A stretch of 14,088 nucleotides of DNA, taken from the NCBI GenBank assembly GCA_934569215.1, contig CAKTKF010000008.1, forward strand, positions 1 to 14,088, read 5' to 3'. Below the pieces are notes generated by a model that was not told the DNA's origin, ran no database searches, and saw only the letters and a program-made list of their open reading frames with translations. The translations under genes were made by a program, and so were the position numbers. Below are positions 6,580 to 12,321 of this stretch, one piece after another. Within the stretch, counting starts at the first letter, position 1; each line of letters begins with the position of its first letter. The DNA comes from an uncultured Oscillospiraceae bacterium. GTDB taxonomy: Bacteria > Bacillota > Clostridia > Oscillospirales > Oscillospiraceae.

Positions 6580-7191
6580 ATGCCGGCAATGAAAAAAGTG
6601 TCCAAAGAGGCCATTATAGACGCGGCGGTGGAGATACTGCGGGAGGGCGGCGCGGCCGCGATCAACGCCCGCAGCGTGGCAAAGAAGCTGGGCTGCTCTA
6701 CCCAGCCGATCTACCTGTCCTTCCGGAATATGGATGAGCTGAAAGCCGCCATGACTCAGCGTGCCATTGCGCTGCACACCCGGCGCGTTCGGGACTCCCT
6801 GCGCATCCGGGAGGACAGCGGCAGCTGCTACAGCGGGTACAGCCGTTACAGCAGCTACGGCATGGGATTTGTGAAGTTCGCGGCGGAGGAAAAGCATCTG
6901 TTCCGTTGGCTCTACCTGGACGGGGAGCAATCCGTCCCCCATCAGGACGACGTGCTGCTCCCGGAGATCATCGCGGCGATGGTGAGCGAATACGGCTACT
7001 CCGAGGAACAGGCGAGAAAGCTGCACCGGGACATGGCGTATTATGCCTACGGCCTGGCAATCCTGGCAAATACCGGCCATCTGAACCTGACGGACGGGGA
7101 ACTGCTGGCGGCGTTTCGCAGGGAGTTCACGGCGCTGGCTGCGTACTATGGCGTCTCCCCCGTCCCTCTGCGGCTCCGGGAAGAAACATGA
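6580..7191 (+). CDS. TetR/AcrR-family transcriptional regulator
   Basis: DNA-binding repressor, 203 aa, the usual length for TetR proteins. The N-terminal helix-turn-helix is clear: KKVSKEAIIDAAVEIL (5-20), then INARSVAKKLGCSTQPIYLSFRNMDEL (28-54). The C-terminal ligand domain has the pattern seen in regulators of this type (MGFVKFAAEEKHLFRWLYLDGE), so the ligand is unknown. AGGTGA precedes the ATG at 6580; MKKVSK at 6589 is a possible alternative start. Residues 79-93 are a Ser/Tyr-rich stretch encoded by a 9-base tandem repeat. The gene is first in a rightward operon with the GNAT and CrtO-like genes, 30 bases before the GNAT start, and probably represses its own promoter. It could also act on the divergent efflux operon, but no matching palindrome is seen near that start. 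Confidence 0.92.
   Translation: MPAMKKVSKEAIIDAAVEILREGGAAAINARSVAKKLGCSTQPIYLSFRNMDELKAAMTQRAIALHTRRVRDSLRIREDSGSCYSGYSRYSSYGMGFVKFAAEEKHLFRWLYLDGEQSVPHQDDVLLPEIIAAMVSEYGYSEEQARKLHRDMAYYAYGLAILANTGHLNLTDGELLAAFRREFTALAAYYGVSPVPLRLREET
6829..6858 (+). repeat. 9-base tandem repeat inside tetR
   Basis: TACAGC recurs at 6829, 6838 and 6847, with TAC again at 6856: a 9-base period encoding Y-S-x units (YSGYSRYSSY). It lies at the junction of the DNA-binding and ligand-binding parts. The period keeps the reading frame, so copy-number change would alter linker length, not truncate the protein. Confidence 0.7.
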
Positions 7192-7221
7192 TATTCTATT
7201 GAAGCGAGGGATCAATGCACC

Positions 7222-7881
7222 ATGAAACAAACGGAAATCAAAACCAAGAGAATGGTTCTGCGTCCCATGACCGACGCAGAGACCGAGGCGCTGATCGCGC
7301 GCACGGATTCTGACGACGAGCTTCGCGCCGCCTACGGCGAAATGCTGGAGGGCTGCAAGCGCGACCCAATAAACCGGGTCTGGTACGCGCCCTGGTGCAT
7401 GGCGCTGAAGGACGGCGCGGAGAACATAGGCGACCTCTGCTTCAAAGGCCCAGCCAAGAACCATTCCGTGGAGATCGGCTACGGCATTCAGCCGGAGTAT
7501 GAGGGCAAGGGCTACACCACAGAAGCGGTTCAGGCCATGACCCAGTGGGCATTCGGGCAGAAGGACGTGGTGTTCGTGGAGGCGGAGACCGACCCGGACA
7601 ACAAGGCGTCCCAGCGGGTTCTGGAAAAGTGCGGCTTCGTGGCGGACGGAACGGGCAAGGAAGGCCCTCGGTTCGTGCTGGAAAGCCCCCTCACCAACTG
7701 GCAGCCCATCTACATGCTGTTCGGCATGAGCATCGGCATGTCCATCGGCCGGATGCACGACCAGATGCTCCTGGGCATGGCGCTAGGCATCAGCCTCGGC
7801 ACCCTCGCCGGTATGGCGCTGAATGTGTCGGCAAAAAAGACCCGGGAGACCGTCCGGCAGCAGCGCAGGCCCCGGGCGTGA
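7222..7881 (+). CDS. GNAT-family N-acetyltransferase with glycine-patterned hydrophobic C-terminus
   Basis: Acetyl-CoA-dependent acetyltransferase of the RimJ/RimL-like GNAT group, 219 aa. The N-terminal strand TKRMVLRPMTDAETEAL (8-24), the acetyl-CoA loop PEYEGKGYTTEAV (91-103) and the motif B segment DNKASQRVLEKCGF (126-139) identify it. The acceptor substrate cannot be told. The GNAT fold should end near residue 160. Beyond it, residues 163-201 form two hydrophobic stretches rich in G-x3-G spacing (LFGMSIGMSIG, LLGMALGISLGTLAGMAL) and a basic tail (KKTRETVRQQRRPRA). This could be a membrane hairpin or glycine-zipper-like oligomerisation segment, unusual for this family. GAGGG lies about 11 bases upstream of the ATG; spacing is long. 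It follows tetR by 30 bases and the next gene starts 6 bases after its stop. Confidence 0.88.
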   Translation: MKQTEIKTKRMVLRPMTDAETEALIARTDSDDELRAAYGEMLEGCKRDPINRVWYAPWCMALKDGAENIGDLCFKGPAKNHSVEIGYGIQPEYEGKGYTTEAVQAMTQWAFGQKDVVFVEAETDPDNKASQRVLEKCGFVADGTGKEGPRFVLESPLTNWQPIYMLFGMSIGMSIGRMHDQMLLGMALGISLGTLAGMALNVSAKKTRETVRQQRRPRA

Positions 7882-7887
7882 CGGGAT

Positions 7888-8436
7888 ATGGCGAAGAAAC
7901 TGACGCTGTTGACCCTCCTGGTTCTCGCGGGGACGGCGGCTTTCACGGTTTTGTACCGGGAAACGGCCTGCGGGGCGTACCTTCCCCTTGCCATCACCCT
8001 GGGAACCACGGCCTATCATGTCGTCATGCGGCAGCTGGTTGCGCTGGCGTTTCACACCGTGATGAAAAACCGGGCGGATTACGGAAAACGGTGGTATCAG
8101 GTCGGCAAAGGGGAAATGGCGCTGTACGACAGGCTGCGGGTAAAAAAGTGGAAGCGCAGAATGCCGACCTACGATCCCACCCGGTTCGACCCCAGGCGGC
8201 ACACCTGGGAGGAGATCGCCCAGGCCATGTGTCAGGCGGAGCTTGTCCACGAGACCATCGCCGTGCTGAGCTTTCTGCCCATTGCGGCGGGCGCGTGGTT
8301 CGGCGCGTACCCGGTGTTTGTCATAACGTCCGTCCTGGCCGCGCTGTTTGACATGCTGCTTGTAATGATGCAGCGCTACAACCGCCAGCGCATCATGCAG
8401 CTGCTGAGACGGAGGAAAACGCCCGGAATCGGCTGA
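7888..8436 (+). CDS. CrtO-like membrane protein (glycosyl-4,4'-diaponeurosporenoate acyltransferase family)
   Basis: Small membrane protein, 182 aa, with hydrophobic segments at about 5-22, 30-50, 123-139 and 142-160. The order of motifs fits the family of staphylococcal CrtO: KKWKRRMP (86-93), a central acidic/His stretch CQAELVHETIAV (115-126) and the C-terminal QRYNRQRIMQLL (162-173). CrtO adds a fatty acyl chain to a glycosylated carotenoid in staphyloxanthin synthesis. No carotenoid gene is present here, so the substrate may be another glycolipid or lipid; that is inference. It starts 6 bases after the GNAT stop with only a weak GGGA site, so it probably relies on coupled translation. 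It ends 12 bases from the convergent MATE gene, with no hairpin between them. Confidence 0.62.
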   Translation: MAKKLTLLTLLVLAGTAAFTVLYRETACGAYLPLAITLGTTAYHVVMRQLVALAFHTVMKNRADYGKRWYQVGKGEMALYDRLRVKKWKRRMPTYDPTRFDPRRHTWEEIAQAMCQAELVHETIAVLSFLPIAAGAWFGAYPVFVITSVLAALFDMLLVMMQRYNRQRIMQLLRRRKTPGIG

Positions 8437-8448
8437 ATCACCGAGTAA

Positions 8449-9825
8449 TCAGGCGGTGTGCGGCTTCGTATCTGCCAGCGCCCGCCATTCCCGTGCAAGA
8501 AATGCAATGGACAGAATACCGACCAGCAAACTGGAAAGCGCCCCGGCGTAAAGCAGCCCGTCGATACCGAACGCCCTTCCCAGAACCAGCAGTGCCGGAA
8601 CCTGAACAACGATTTGCCGAAAGAGAACCAGCGCCGTTGCGGGAATGGGCTTGCCGATGGATTGCAGGAAGGAGCTGCCAACCATTTGAAAGCTGTCCAG
8701 GAAAATGAGCATCAGGAAAATCCGCAGACATTTGACGGAAAATTCATTGTAGAGCGGGTCAGTCGAGCCGAAGATGCGGACGATGCTCATAGGCGCAAGC
8801 TGGAACCAGACCGTAGCGATTCCCATAAGCGCCGCAGAGAAGATCACCAGCAGCTTTAAGATATGCCTGACCCGGCTTTGGAGATTTCGCCCGTAGTTGT
8901 AGCTGATAATGGGCTGTGCGCCGGAGCATAGACCGATAATGGCGTTTTGCAGCATGGTAAAGACCTTCATGGTGACGCCCAATGCGGTCAGTGGAATTTC
9001 TGCACCATACTTGCTCAGCGCACCATATTTGACAAGAAGATTGTTCTGAAAATAGAGAACGACCACAATCGCAAGCTGCGTCACAAAGCTGGAAAGACCA
9101 AGTTTTGCCGTTTTTGGGACAAACCGAATGCATCCGGTAAAGGATTGTTTCGTGAGCTGTACCGTCCCTTTTTTGCGGGTAAGATAGACGATACAGACGA
9201 CCGCGCTGGCAGCTTGTCCCAATACCGTGGCGATGGCCGCACCCTTTACGCCCCAATGGAAGCCGTAAATGGTCAATGGATCGCCGATCATATTGACGGC
9301 AAAACCGGTAAGCATACTGAGCATCGCGGTTTTTGGCCCGCCGTTGCCGCGGACGATGCTCATAGCGCCGCAGGGGAAAATGTTGAAGACCGTTCCTGCG
9401 ACGATGATATACCCGTAATCCAGCGCATAGGGCATGATGTCATCCGTCGCGCCGAACAGGCGGCAGAGGGGCTGCAAGAAAGCAGTCAGGAGAATGCTCA
9501 GCGTGACACCAGATACCACCAATGCGGCAAGACCTGCCGCCATTCCTTTCTCCGCTTCCTCCCGCTTGCCCTGGCCGAGTTTCAGATTCATATAGTTGGC
9601 TGTGCCGTCACCGATCAGCAGACCGATGGCGATGGCCAATTGCGTCAGCGGGAAAATCACGTTTGTCGCGCCGTTGCCGAGATAGCCGACGCCGTTTCCG
9701 ATGAATATCTGATCGACCATGTTGTAAAGCGCGTTCAGAACCAGCGAGATCACGCTGGGGACGGAGAACATCACCAGCAGTTTCCCGATTTTTTCATGTT
9801 CGTATTTTTGTTCAAGGGTTTCCAT
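8449..9825 (-). CDS. MATE-family efflux transporter
   Basis: Inner-membrane multidrug/toxin exporter driven by a Na+ or H+ gradient, 458 aa, the usual MATE length with about 12 helices in two halves. The N-terminal signature is clear: IGKLLVMFSVPSVISLVLNA (13-32) followed by LYNMVDQIFIG (33-43) and a GDGTANYMNLKLGQG segment. The second half repeats the pattern, with GLCSGAQPIISYNYG and a late FLDSFQMVGSSFLQSIGKP segment. The start at 9825 has AGGAGG with 5 bases of spacing. It lies 68 bases downstream of marR on the same strand, with a copy of the marR palindrome in the gap, so induction through loss of MarR binding is likely. By eye this gene is less GC-rich than its flanks, which could mean separate acquisition. 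The substrate is unknown. Confidence 0.95.
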   Translation of the reverse strand: METLEQKYEHEKIGKLLVMFSVPSVISLVLNALYNMVDQIFIGNGVGYLGNGATNVIFPLTQLAIAIGLLIGDGTANYMNLKLGQGKREEAEKGMAAGLAALVVSGVTLSILLTAFLQPLCRLFGATDDIMPYALDYGYIIVAGTVFNIFPCGAMSIVRGNGGPKTAMLSMLTGFAVNMIGDPLTIYGFHWGVKGAAIATVLGQAASAVVCIVYLTRKKGTVQLTKQSFTGCIRFVPKTAKLGLSSFVTQLAIVVVLYFQNNLLVKYGALSKYGAEIPLTALGVTMKVFTMLQNAIIGLCSGAQPIISYNYGRNLQSRVRHILKLLVIFSAALMGIATVWFQLAPMSIVRIFGSTDPLYNEFSVKCLRIFLMLIFLDSFQMVGSSFLQSIGKPIPATALVLFRQIVVQVPALLVLGRAFGIDGLLYAGALSSLLVGILSIAFLAREWRALADTKPHTA

Positions 9826-9841
9826 ATTTGCCTCCTGTTAT

Positions 9842-9860
9842 AACTAATTAGAAAACTAAC
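9842..9860. promoter_or_regulatory. second MarR-type operator, before the MATE gene
   Basis: AACTAATTAG (9842-9851) repeats ten bases of the 14-bp palindrome in front of marR, followed at 9853-9860 by AAACTAAC, one mismatch from its left half. It lies just upstream of the MATE ribosome binding site. I see no good -35/-10 pair of its own, so it may block read-through from marR or a weak local promoter. Confidence 0.55.
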
Positions 9861-9874
9861 TTTATGGGGAAATG

Positions 9875-9905
9875 GAAAACCTTTCGCATACAGCTAAAGG
9901 TTTTC
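9875..9905 (-). terminator. hairpin across the marR stop codon
   Basis: GAAAACCTTT (9875-9884) and AAAGGTTTTC (9896-9905) are perfect 10-base complements around an 11-base loop. The right arm includes the marR stop (TAG, 9896-9894) and its last codons. Read leftward it is followed by CATTTCCCC, a weak U-tract, so it may be a leaky terminator or stabiliser that lowers MATE expression relative to marR. Confidence 0.4.
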
Positions 9906-10316
9906 GATCATTTTCTTTGTAATTTCCAGCCACAGCGCCTGCTCCCGCTCCGGGATACCTTGCAGTAGCCGATTTTCCAAGTCCTGCACATCCCGCAGGA
10001 CTTTTTCCCGGTTTTGCCGTGCCTTTTCACTGGGAACGATTTTTTTCAGCCGCCCGTCGTAGGACACGGGAACACGGCTGATCAGTCCGTCCTGCTCCAG
10101 CTTTTTCACAAGGGCGCTGGCGGATGGGGGACGCAGGCCGAATTCATCCTCCAAATCCTTTTGAAACAGTTCGCTGTCCTCGTGGGCGAGGATGAAGTGC
10201 AAAGCCTTTCCCTCCGTGCCGCTGTATTGTCCACGGAAGGATAACGCATCGATTTCTCTGCGCAGGCGGTTCGCAAGGATCCCAATGTACCGGGAAGCGT
10301 GTTCGTCTTTTACCAT
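9894..10316 (-). CDS. MarR-family transcriptional regulator
   Basis: Winged-helix dimeric repressor, 140 aa. Residues about 49-100 are the winged helix: LFQKDLEDEFGLRPPSASALVKKLEQDGLI, then the wing VSYDGRLKKIVPSEKA with the conserved D-x-R. N- and C-terminal helices form the dimer part. The start at 10316 (MVKDEH) lies just after a palindrome and has only a weak GGTGAT site; a longer frame to 10505 would run back through the promoter, so it is rejected. It is followed by the MATE exporter, a common regulator/pump pair. The palindrome AAACTAATTAGTTT before its start and a near-copy before MATE suggest that it controls both. The inducer is unknown. Confidence 0.93.
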   Translation of the reverse strand: MVKDEHASRYIGILANRLRREIDALSFRGQYSGTEGKALHFILAHEDSELFQKDLEDEFGLRPPSASALVKKLEQDGLISRVPVSYDGRLKKIVPSEKARQNREKVLRDVQDLENRLLQGIPEREQALWLEITKKMIENL

Positions 10317-10326
10317 AGGAATCACC

Positions 10327-10340
10327 AAACTAATTAGTTT
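10327..10340. promoter_or_regulatory. MarR operator, perfect 14-bp palindrome
   Basis: AAACTAATTAGTTT is a perfect palindrome located between the marR -10 box (10357-10362) and its start codon (10316), the normal place for autorepression. Ten bases of it recur before the MATE gene at 9842-9851. Confidence 0.75.
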
Positions 10341-10356
10341 TCTATCTATCAAGAGT

Positions 10357-10384
10357 AGTATAATACATTGCCTGAAAATGTCAA
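10357..10384 (-). promoter_or_regulatory. marR promoter
   Basis: Read leftward: TTGACA (10384-10379), 16 bases, then TATACT (10362-10357). Transcription should begin near 10350, just before the palindrome at 10327-10340. Confidence 0.75.
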
Positions 10385-10430
10385 GGGGGCTGCGGTGAAT
10401 TGCAAAATATTCTTTGGCACGGAAAGCCCT

Positions 10431-10455
10431 GGCAAAATTGTGTGACGGTTTTGCC
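10431..10455. repeat. short inverted repeat upstream of marR
   Basis: GGCAAAA (10431-10437) and TTTTGCC (10449-10455) are complementary around 11 bases. It lies in the gap between marR and the TfoX-like gene. No function is evident, and it could be chance. Confidence 0.3.
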
Positions 10456-10475
10456 CCATAAGGCCAATACATGAG

Positions 10476-10507
10476 ACGTGCTGCCCCGGGTGACCGAGGC
10501 AGCACGT
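10476..10507. terminator. strong hairpin downstream of the TfoX-like gene
   Basis: ACGTGCTGCC (10476-10485) pairs with GGCAGCACGT (10498-10507), and an inner CGG/CCG stem (10487-10489 with 10494-10496) extends it. It begins 10 bases beyond the stop of the leftward TfoX-like gene, so it is the best candidate for the end of that operon. However, the leftward side lacks a U-run; the short T-run (10507-10510) is on the rightward side. Confidence 0.5.
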
Positions 10508-10516
10508 TTTGCGTAT

Positions 10517-10831
10517 CTAGTGACCCTTTCTCTTGGGAACCGGCGTCACCTGAACCAGGATCTCTACGACCGCCTTTACCAGTTCGCGGTTCTCGATATC
10601 CAGAAGATAGTGCGCCTTGGCACCGTCGTAGGGAATCCCCTCCGGCGCGTCTGCCATCAAATGCGCAAGCGCAGGCAGCTTCTTCACCATAACGCAGTTA
10701 TCGCAGACCAGCAAAACCGGCCTTTCCTGGACGTAAACGAGGTATTCACCGAACATTTTTCTATAGGTAACACCGGAAATTCCATCCAGCTGCTCCAGGA
10801 CAAAATCCATATATTCCTTCGATGTGCTCAT
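10517..10831 (-). CDS. TfoX N-terminal domain protein (TfoX/Sxy family)
   Basis: Small cytoplasmic protein, 104 aa, made of the TfoX N-terminal domain only. The family pattern is visible: YMDFVLEQLDGISGVTYRKMFGEYLVYV (7-34), PVLLVCDNCVMVKK (43-56) and AHYLLDIENRELVKAVVEIL (77-96). In Haemophilus and E. coli full-length TfoX/Sxy controls competence genes, but single-domain proteins are widespread and their role is unknown, so no competence function should be assumed. The start at 10831 (MSTSKEY) overlaps the stop of the upstream 76-aa gene as ATGA, which points to coupled translation; the frame extends to 10843, inside the upstream gene, but that start breaks the coupling pattern. The C-terminus ends in a short basic stretch, PKRKGH. 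Confidence 0.85.
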   Translation of the reverse strand: MSTSKEYMDFVLEQLDGISGVTYRKMFGEYLVYVQERPVLLVCDNCVMVKKLPALAHLMADAPEGIPYDGAKAHYLLDIENRELVKAVVEILVQVTPVPKRKGH

Positions 10832-11058
10832 GATTCCCCCCAATTCTGCGGTGCGTCCTTTCGGATAAACTCCACGGTCTGCCCCTTCATGGAGATTTTG
10901 CCGACAGCGTATCCGTAGGGAAGCAGCTCGGCCTTGTATTTTAGGAAAGCGTGATCGAGGGGAACACCGGCGATTTGACCGATCTCATCGAAGCGCAGGG
11001 TCAGTTTGGTCTCGCCTCTGTCCCGGATGTACCGCCAGAGGGCGTCGTATTTGCTCAT
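10828..11058 (-). CDS. small conserved-looking protein of unknown function (76 aa)
   Basis: A 76-aa soluble protein with no signal peptide or membrane helix. It starts MSKYDALWRYIRDRG, followed by LTLRFDEIGQIAGVPLDHAFL and YGYAVGKISMKGQTVEFIRK. The layout resembles small DUF7662-like proteins (short helix, F-x-E-I-x-x-I-x-G-x-P-L segment, then a beta strand pair ending in V-x-F), but that name is from memory of the pattern and uncertain. The ATG at 11058 is preceded by AGGGGG overlapping the stop of the DUF2087 gene 12 bases upstream, and its own TGA overlaps the TfoX-like ATG. It is thus the middle member of a tightly coupled three-gene set. The coupling argues that it is a real gene. Confidence 0.75.
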   Translation of the reverse strand: MSKYDALWRYIRDRGETKLTLRFDEIGQIAGVPLDHAFLKYKAELLPYGYAVGKISMKGQTVEFIRKDAPQNWGES

Positions 11059-11070
11059 GTTGCCGCCCCC

Positions 11071-11511
11071 TCAGACGTACTTCTGGATAAACGCTTCCAG
11101 CGCCGGGATGTCCTCTGCCTTCCAGTAGCGGCGGCAATCCGGGGTGCGATCGAGCAGACGCTTGTTGTAAAGCTCCCGCCGCAGGGTCGCTGGGTCGTGG
11201 AAAAGCGTCCACTCGTCCAGAAGGTCGTTGATCTCCGGTTCGGAATATTCCCGCCCGGCTTCAAATTTCCCGGCCAGGTACCACAGCGCCAGCAGCTTCT
11301 TTTTGTGCTTGGCCGGGAGGGAGATCAGCCGACCGTTTCCGTCTTCATCCTTCCTGCTTTTGAAGTTCATCACCCCGATCAGGCAGCCGGACGTGCCTGC
11401 GGCCAGCAGCGCCGAATACAGCCACAGCTTCAAAAATCCGAAAATCCCCCCGGCAAGCAGCATCAGCGCCCCCGCCGCAACCAATAATCTGACCGTTATT
11501 TTGTTATCCAT
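11071..11511 (-). CDS. membrane-anchored DUF2087-domain protein
   Basis: 146 aa. Two hydrophobic segments lie at about 7-25 and 28-49, then a basic/acidic linker (KSRKDEDGNG), then a DUF2087 domain at about 64-131: SLPAKHKKKLLALWYLAGKFEAGREYSEPEINDLL, and DPATLRRELYNKRLLDRTPDCRRYW. DUF2087 is a small winged-helix-like domain of unknown role that often sits beside DNA-binding domains. Here it is attached to two membrane helices instead, so it would face the cytoplasm at the membrane. AGGAGG precedes the ATG at 11511 by 7 bases. A terminator-like hairpin ends directly before this ribosome binding site. It is the first gene of a coupled leftward set with the 76-aa and TfoX-like genes. Confidence 0.82.
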   Translation of the reverse strand: MDNKITVRLLVAAGALMLLAGGIFGFLKLWLYSALLAAGTSGCLIGVMNFKSRKDEDGNGRLISLPAKHKKKLLALWYLAGKFEAGREYSEPEINDLLDEWTLFHDPATLRRELYNKRLLDRTPDCRRYWKAEDIPALEAFIQKYV

Positions 11512-11524
11512 GTTGATTCCTCCT

Positions 11525-11566
11525 GAAAAAGCGCAGAGTAAGCCTGTTTTCGGCTCAGCTCTGCGT
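11525..11566 (-). terminator. intrinsic terminator abutting the DUF2087 ribosome binding site
   Basis: CGCAGAG (11532-11538) pairs with CTCTGCG (11559-11565), and GCC (11542-11544) with GGC (11552-11554) inside, with a small internal bulge. Read leftward, the stem is followed by CTTTTTC and directly by AGGAGG. It lies after the stop of the second tetR (11614) and would end that transcript. Because the next gene's ribosome binding site touches the T-run, it could also act as an attenuator for the DUF2087 operon. Confidence 0.72.
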
Positions 11567-11613
11567 CTTTGCGTCTGGCTGATATTGTTATTCCGCTTTG
11601 TACGCCCGGGAAA

Positions 11614-12198
11614 TCAGAAACGTTCCCCCGCCCCGGATCTTACCAGCAGCATCATAGCCTGAAATTCGGTGGACAGCATCTGCCCCAGCTGCTTCTCCGA
11701 GAACCGGCACATCCGCGTCGCGCACAGCGCGCCCACCCCGAAGGTGTAGATCCACACGTGTTCAAAAAGAAGCCGTGCGTCGGCCTCGCGCATGGCGTAT
11801 TCTTCCTGGATCAGCCGAATGCAGGTCTCCGCCGTGGGGCCAAGCTCGCCGAATACGTCATCAAAGCTGACGGCGCTGCGGTTTTCCTGCATGAAAAGCA
11901 GCTGATACAGCTTCGGCTCCCGCACGCCGAACAGCACCATCTGCATCCCCACCTGCTTGAACAGGGGCATATCGGGCAGCTTCTGCCCAGCGAAGCTTTC
12001 AAACCGGCGCATCGCAGCCTCCCGCACCGCGTCCTGCACCTGCTTCATGCTGCTGAACACGGTAAAGATCGGCCGTGCGGAGGTACCGAGGGCGTCTCCC
12101 AGCTCCTTAGCGGTGAGGGCTTCGACGCCTTCTTGGGATACGACTTCCAATGCGGTCTGGATGATCTCGTCCCTGGTAAATTTCGGTTTCGGCGGCAT
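11614..12198 (-). CDS. TetR/AcrR-family transcriptional regulator
   Basis: DNA-binding repressor, 194 aa. The helix-turn-helix is at about 9-55: RDEIIQTALEVVSQEGVEALTAKELGDALG, then TSARPIFTVFSSMKQVQ. It resembles the TetR at 6580-7191 in the second DNA-binding helix (S-x-x-PI-[YF]-x-x-F-x-x-M), so they may belong to one subfamily. The C-terminal ligand part includes LFGVREPKLYQLLFMQENR; the ligand is unknown. AAGGAG lies 7 bases before the ATG at 12198. It has a perfect promoter and a long interrupted palindrome overlapping the -10 box, so autorepression is likely. Downstream is an intrinsic terminator, then the DUF2087 set; upstream on the same strand is the YoaP-type gene. Either neighbour could be its target. 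Confidence 0.92.
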   Translation of the reverse strand: MPPKPKFTRDEIIQTALEVVSQEGVEALTAKELGDALGTSARPIFTVFSSMKQVQDAVREAAMRRFESFAGQKLPDMPLFKQVGMQMVLFGVREPKLYQLLFMQENRSAVSFDDVFGELGPTAETCIRLIQEEYAMREADARLLFEHVWIYTFGVGALCATRMCRFSEKQLGQMLSTEFQAMMLLVRSGAGERF

Positions 12199-12211
12199 AG
12201 GGATTCTCCTT

Positions 12212-12257
12212 GTTATCTAAAAACACACGTTTTGCAACATACATTTTAGATTATAAC
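12212..12257. promoter_or_regulatory. candidate operator of the second TetR
   Basis: ATCTAAAA (12215-12222) and TTTTAGAT (12244-12251) are perfect complements 21 bases apart, flanked by GTTAT (12212-12216) and ATAAC (12253-12257). A smaller palindrome, AAAAC-ACAC-GTTTT, lies inside at 12220-12233. The outer right arm overlaps the -10 box, so binding there would block the promoter. Confidence 0.5.
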
Positions 12258-12278
12258 GGCTGACGGCTGGTTTGTCAA
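12250..12278 (-). promoter_or_regulatory. promoter of the second tetR
   Basis: Read leftward: TTGACA (12278-12273), exactly 17 bases, then TATAAT (12255-12250). This is the full consensus, so the promoter should be strong unless repressed, which fits the overlapping palindrome. Confidence 0.9.
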
Positions 12279-12321
12279 TGGGATTCCGGGAAATTTTCGG
12301 CGGGGGTGTCTTGTCTGGATA

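Noticed and set aside
6505..7758. 417-codon leftward open frame
   Set aside because: Antisense to the TetR and GNAT genes, runs across the rightward promoter, and shows no protein family pattern.
8437..8448. Shared bidirectional terminator between the convergent CrtO-like and MATE genes
   Set aside because: Only 12 bases separate the stops and I find no stem-loop with T-runs there.
8947..9843. 298-codon rightward open frame
   Set aside because: Antisense to the MATE transporter, whose identity is certain.
10317..10505. N-terminal extension of MarR (start at 10505)
   Set aside because: It would translate through the marR promoter and operator; the 140-residue version matches the family length.
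10517..10831. Reading the TfoX-domain gene as evidence for natural competence
   Set aside because: Only the N-terminal domain is present and no com genes are nearby; single-domain TfoX proteins are widespread without known competence function.
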